The notes under the pieces: model-generated
What the model was told of the DNA's origin: nothing
The model's input: the letters and a program-made list of their open reading frames with translations, nothing else
Database searches by the model: none
Program-made: the position numbers and the translations under genes
Source: Streptomyces peucetius
GTDB lineage: Bacteria; Actinomycetota; Actinomycetes; Streptomycetales; Streptomycetaceae
Length of the DNA: 64,000 nt
Direction of reading: 5' to 3'
Assembly: GCF_025854275.1 (NCBI RefSeq)
Contig: NZ_CP107567.1
Coordinates: forward strand, 3,472,001 to 3,536,000
Shown: piece after piece, positions 61,901 through 64,000 of the stretch
How the letters are laid out: each line of letters opens with the position of its first letter
Position numbering within the stretch: position 1 is the stretch's first letter

Positions 61901-62710
61901 GCCGTAGCGGCCGACGGTCACGGTGGGGCAGCCCTGCGGATCGCTGAGACGCGCGACCTGGAGCTGGTAGTCGACCGACTCGCTCTCACCGGTCACATAC
62001 GTCAGTACCCGGTACGGTCCGTCGCCCGGAAGGGCACAGCCCGGCTTGTCCGACGGGTAGGGGCAGATCCCGCGGCCCGTCTCGTCGGTGATCCAGCGCC
62101 TCGCCTGCCCGTACGCGACGGTGCTCGCATAGGCGACGACGCGCTCTCCGGGCGCCGCGTCGAGCGACTGGCAGTCGACCTGGAGGCCGTTGAGGGCGGA
62201 GCGGACCGGCACCGGCTGGTCCCACGACGTCCCGGTGGCCGGCGCGCACCGCTCCGTACCGTTCAGCGGGACGACGACGAGCCGGTAGTCGCTCTGCTCC
62301 CAGTTGTCGTTCCGTACGCGCACGGTGTAGGTGCCGTCGGCGGGTACGTCGCAGCTTCCGGCCTCGGAGTTCTTCGCGTAGCAGTCGAGGGGGCCGTCGG
62401 GGCCGTCGATCGACACGATGACGTCGTATTTCGCGCGCAGCAGCACCAGGTGCTGGCCGGCCTTCGCCTGCGTGGTGAAGCAGTCCTGCGCGCCGGTGGC
62501 GAGCGTGCCGCTCGCCACCGCGTCGCCGGGGTCACCGAACGGGGCGAGTTTCAGCGGCGCGCAGACCGCCGGCGCCGGCTCGTCGGCCGCCTGGGCCCAC
62601 GTGGCGGGCAGCAGCAGCGACACGAGCGTCGCGAGCACCAGTGTCACCAGTGCGGTCGGAGCGGATCTTCGGTTACGTGGAACACGCGGAACAGGTGCTG
62701 GTCCAGGCAT
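58904..62710 (-). CDS. Large secreted Cys-rich surface protein with TIG domain and three C-terminal repeats
   Basis: 1268 residues. Signal peptide (TALVTLVLATLVSLLLPATWAQA, cut near 42). Residues about 45-870 are several beta-sandwich units of about 120 residues, each with Cys pairs and strands like YTVRVRNDNWEQSDYRLVVVPL, resembling pre-peptidase C-terminal domains. Next comes an IPT/TIG-like domain (DSVTPDSAPAGTTAELTVRGEALHESDTVAIVADG), then three 125-residue repeats of the type PTRLMDSRTGLGVPKAK...GYF, a module common on Streptomyces cell-surface proteins. No catalytic motif seen. ATG 62710 follows a G-run. Confidence 0.85.
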   Translation of the reverse strand: MPGPAPVPRVPRNRRSAPTALVTLVLATLVSLLLPATWAQAADEPAPAVCAPLKLAPFGDPGDAVASGTLATGAQDCFTTQAKAGQHLVLLRAKYDVIVSIDGPDGPLDCYAKNSEAGSCDVPADGTYTVRVRNDNWEQSDYRLVVVPLNGTERCAPATGTSWDQPVPVRSALNGLQVDCQSLDAAPGERVVAYASTVAYGQARRWITDETGRGICPYPSDKPGCALPGDGPYRVLTYVTGESESVDYQLQVARLSDPQGCPTVTVGRYGAPPASPTGEVRCRVLTVPAAGRYLVNPVDEFNSQFWMYVYDGEATEVCRGGWCTFPSAGSYTLLVGDPTRVYEGSYGTAFLDRTGTEGCVPVAEGTHEGTLVAGQYDCLELPMPKDSRISGQPRTGTGPRIGAEVLDAVGALQCDESGLRAGDCQLSGVAPYRAIVHAEAGEQPGPYAISFLRTDSTPPGTCAVMPRSTFSDASNATELTTGGGVFTHCLAVPAADHSASELFELRTVSGTAPANFSVIDESGELKCERNSVKNGWSVCPLTPGKAHTVVFTGQDTAASYTLSRRDVTSTAWGCTKSAATAVGGPSQPGVYGGTAGALRCHKVTTAAATDRVRIDVRDSKGTLNIMALGADGRSADCSFRNRSCVVTGSTTYQVVMQVPLGLEAPDAYHRLDAWRVAEADGPAAECPRAASAAYGHAPLTGTLTEEHTAVCAVLPTVSNDMLKVTVANPSGGTDRAVVSVYDGSWTDDCMRSGDEYTCSLRSEGDSKEAPALLMVSLPEKASQVSYRVETACYSGWCGGEQFDADSVTPDSAPAGTTAELTVRGEALHESDTVAIVADGKSHPATVTGVSADWRTLTAEVDLRAVPAGTWTVSVTSHRGWQTTAGTLTVTPPQPELTGTFRPVQPTRLMDSRTGLGVPKAKIGAGKTVTLQVTGKGGVPASGVTAVVMNVTATGPTATTYISVYPDGTTRTSASNLNVRAGETRPNLVVVPVVNGKVNFFNHAGSVHLIADVSGYFAASGEGSTYEPVQPTRLMDSRTGLGVPKAKIGAGKTVVLQVTGRGGVPASGVTAVVMNVTATGPTATTYISVYPNGTTRTSASNLNVVAGQTAPNLVVVPVVNGKVNFFNYAGSVNLIADVQGYFTSSVEGSTYRPLTPTRFMDTRTGLGVPKAKVAAGKTVTLQVTGKNGVPASGVTAVVMNVTATGPTATTYISVYPNGTTRTSASNLNVVAGQTAPNLVVVPVVNGRVSFYNHAGSVNLIADVAGYYVK
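58907..60014 (-). repeat. Three tandem ~375-bp coding repeats
   Basis: Within the surface-protein gene, each copy encodes SGVTAVVMNVTATGPTATTY and TRTSASNLNV. Long stretches are identical at the DNA level, including silent positions (for example GCCGTCACGTTCATGACCAC-like segments), which suggests recent duplication or ongoing gene conversion. Confidence 0.9.
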
Positions 62711-62921
62711 GGCCCCCCCAGGGCAAGTGGCGATCGAACGAGATCTTCGCATGCGGAACCGACACCTCGAAGAGAGTTCCCGGAGCGGGCCCGCATGCGG
62801 ATTTCCCGGTACCGCTCCGCCGAATTCACCGCGCCCACATGTGCCCATCACCCGCCACCCACCGGCCGTGGTCAGGCTCCTGGTGAGCGAAGCGTCATGC
62901 ACGCGACATTAAGGAGCACAT

Positions 62922-64000
62922 GTGACCACGCGCCACCCCCTCCGTCCCGCCGTCCTCGTCACGGGCACGGCCCTCGCCGCGATCGTCGCGGCCGTGCCCG
63001 CCCAGGCCGACCCGCGGGACCGGGCCGGTCTCCCCGCCGTCCAGCCGCGGGCCGAGACGCCCACGCTGTACGACGACGAGGCCGGCGGCAACGCCGACGC
63101 CGACGACCCCGCGATCTGGCGCAATGCGGCCGCCCCCGGGCGCAGTCTGGTCGTCGCGACGGCCAAGGAAGGCGGCTTGCGCGTCTACGACCTCGACGCC
63201 CGCCAGGTCCAGTCGATCCCGGCCCCGGCCCCCGCCGCACCGGACGACGCCCCCGGCCGCTTCAACAACGTCGACCTGCTCCAGGGGGCAAGGCTCTCCA
63301 CCGGGCGGGCGGACCTCGCCGTGGTCAGCGACCGCGGCAACGACCGGCTCCGCTTCTACCGCATCGACCGCGACCGGCCCGGCGGCCCGCTCTCCGACGT
63401 CACCGACCCGGCCGCCGCGCCCGTCTTCTCCTCGGGCCAGGACGAGATCAACGACCAGAACACGGCCTACGGCCTCGCCACCTGGACCGACCGGTCGACG
63501 GGCCGCTCCTACGCGCTCGCCAGCCGGCGCAACCGGACGACCGTCGCCCTGCTGGAGATCACGCCCGGCCCGGGCGGCACGGTCGGCTACCGCAAGGTCC
63601 GCACCATCGACCTGCCGTCCGCCTTCCGCCTGCCGGACGGCACTTCCTGGACGCCCTGCGGCGAGCCGGGCGAACTCCCCCAGGTCGAGGGCATGGTCGT
63701 CGACCCGGCGAACGGCGTCCTCTACGCCGGCCAGGAGGACGTCGGCATCTGGCGCCTCCCGGCCGACCTGCGGGGCAGGCCCGTACTCGTGGACAAGGTC
63801 CGCGAGTACGGCGTCCCCGGCACATACGACGAAGAGACCGAGGAGTGCACGCCCGGCGCCGACCCCGGCCACGGCGGCAGGCACCTGTCCGCCGATGTCG
63901 AGGGCCTCACGCTGCTCACCGAGGACGACGGTGACGGCCATGTGCTGGCCTCCGGCCAGGGCGACGACTCCTTCGCCCTCTACGACCGTGAGCTCGGCGA
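62922..64000 (+). CDS. Secreted beta-propeller phytase (3-phytase), 3' end cut by window
   Basis: First 359 codons of a secreted phytase. GTG at 62922 with AAGGAG in front (an ATG at 62920 is followed at once by TGA). Signal peptide to about residue 30 (AIVAAVPAQA-DP). Seen: NADADDPAIWRNAAAPGRSLVVATAKEGGLRVYDLD, RFNNVDLL, VVSDRGNDRLRFYRID, DQNTAYGLATW and LPQVEGMVVDPANGVLYAGQEDVGIW: Ca2+/phosphate ligands of beta-propeller phytases. Releases phosphate from phytate outside the cell. Divergent from the surface-protein gene across 211 bp without a gene. Confidence 0.92.
   Translation, partial: MTTRHPLRPAVLVTGTALAAIVAAVPAQADPRDRAGLPAVQPRAETPTLYDDEAGGNADADDPAIWRNAAAPGRSLVVATAKEGGLRVYDLDARQVQSIPAPAPAAPDDAPGRFNNVDLLQGARLSTGRADLAVVSDRGNDRLRFYRIDRDRPGGPLSDVTDPAAAPVFSSGQDEINDQNTAYGLATWTDRSTGRSYALASRRNRTTVALLEITPGPGGTVGYRKVRTIDLPSAFRLPDGTSWTPCGEPGELPQVEGMVVDPANGVLYAGQEDVGIWRLPADLRGRPVLVDKVREYGVPGTYDEETEECTPGADPGHGGRHLSADVEGLTLLTEDDGDGHVLASGQGDDSFALYDRELG

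Noticed and set aside
60590..63934. 1114-codon plus-strand frame across the surface protein and phytase starts
   Set aside because: Low-complexity shadow; the real genes on both sides have signal peptides and recognised motifs in other frames.

Overview
The window reads as chromosomal DNA of a Streptomyces: very high G+C, short intergenic gaps, GTG/TTG starts, ATGA/GTGA start-stop overlaps, and many actinomycete families (DmdR1-type DtxR regulator, conservon-type GTPase, Uma2 proteins, TetR/MarR/HxlR regulators, FG-GAP surface protein). From memory, the order dmdR1, SIS protein, pdxH/citrate synthase, 4-coumarate-CoA-ligase-like gene and serC recalls the S. coelicolor SCO4394 to SCO4366 stretch. 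I had no database to confirm this.

1-6.6 kb: a partial alpha/beta hydrolase whose nucleophile position is alanine, with a LexA-like box upstream; a structured non-coding stretch; an IS1182-type insertion sequence sitting exactly in the loop of what looks like the dmdR1 terminator; dmdR1 with a DasR-like site shared with the divergent SIS gene; an intergenic repeat array; a PAS/GAF sensor; and a stand-alone attenuator-like small RNA gene (promoter, Shine-Dalgarno region complementary to the whole 16S rRNA 3' end, 12-codon ORF, competing hairpins, terminator). 6.6-13.2 kb: an ABC-2 exporter operon divergent from an HxlR-peroxiredoxin fusion regulator with paired operators; pdxH and a citrate synthase, divergent; a FitAB-type toxin-antitoxin pair whose antitoxin is frameshifted.

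13.1-23.7 kb: an eight-gene minus-strand operon (TIGR03084-type protein, AtuA-like protein, acyl-CoA carboxylase beta and alpha, acyl-CoA dehydrogenase, acyl-CoA ligase, enoyl-CoA hydratase, TetR) behind an 18-bp perfect palindrome. It probably activates and degrades branched, terpenoid or aryl acids. 24-34.8 kb: EamA exporter and LysR; a large FAD/Fe-S D-2-hydroxyacid dehydrogenase; an orphan CvnD-like GTPase with an arginine in its P-loop; serC; Uma2; a DrrAB-type ABC exporter with a divergent TetR.

34.8-35.5 kb: a 735-bp element with IS5-like ends and CTAG duplications, carrying a lipoprotein gene without its signal peptide. 35.5-64 kb: secreted and surface proteins (propeller protein, FG-GAP protein, endonuclease I, a 1268-residue repeat protein, beta-propeller phytase start), regulator/target pairs (TetR-methyltransferase, MarR-AhpD-like, MarR-MFS), a CBS protein, hydrolases, a 29-residue membrane peptide, a second copy of the intergenic repeat, an AzgA-type purine permease with paired palindromes, and a CtpE-like P-type ATPase. 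I saw no tRNA, rRNA or CRISPR array. Family names come from motif recognition and need a search to confirm.
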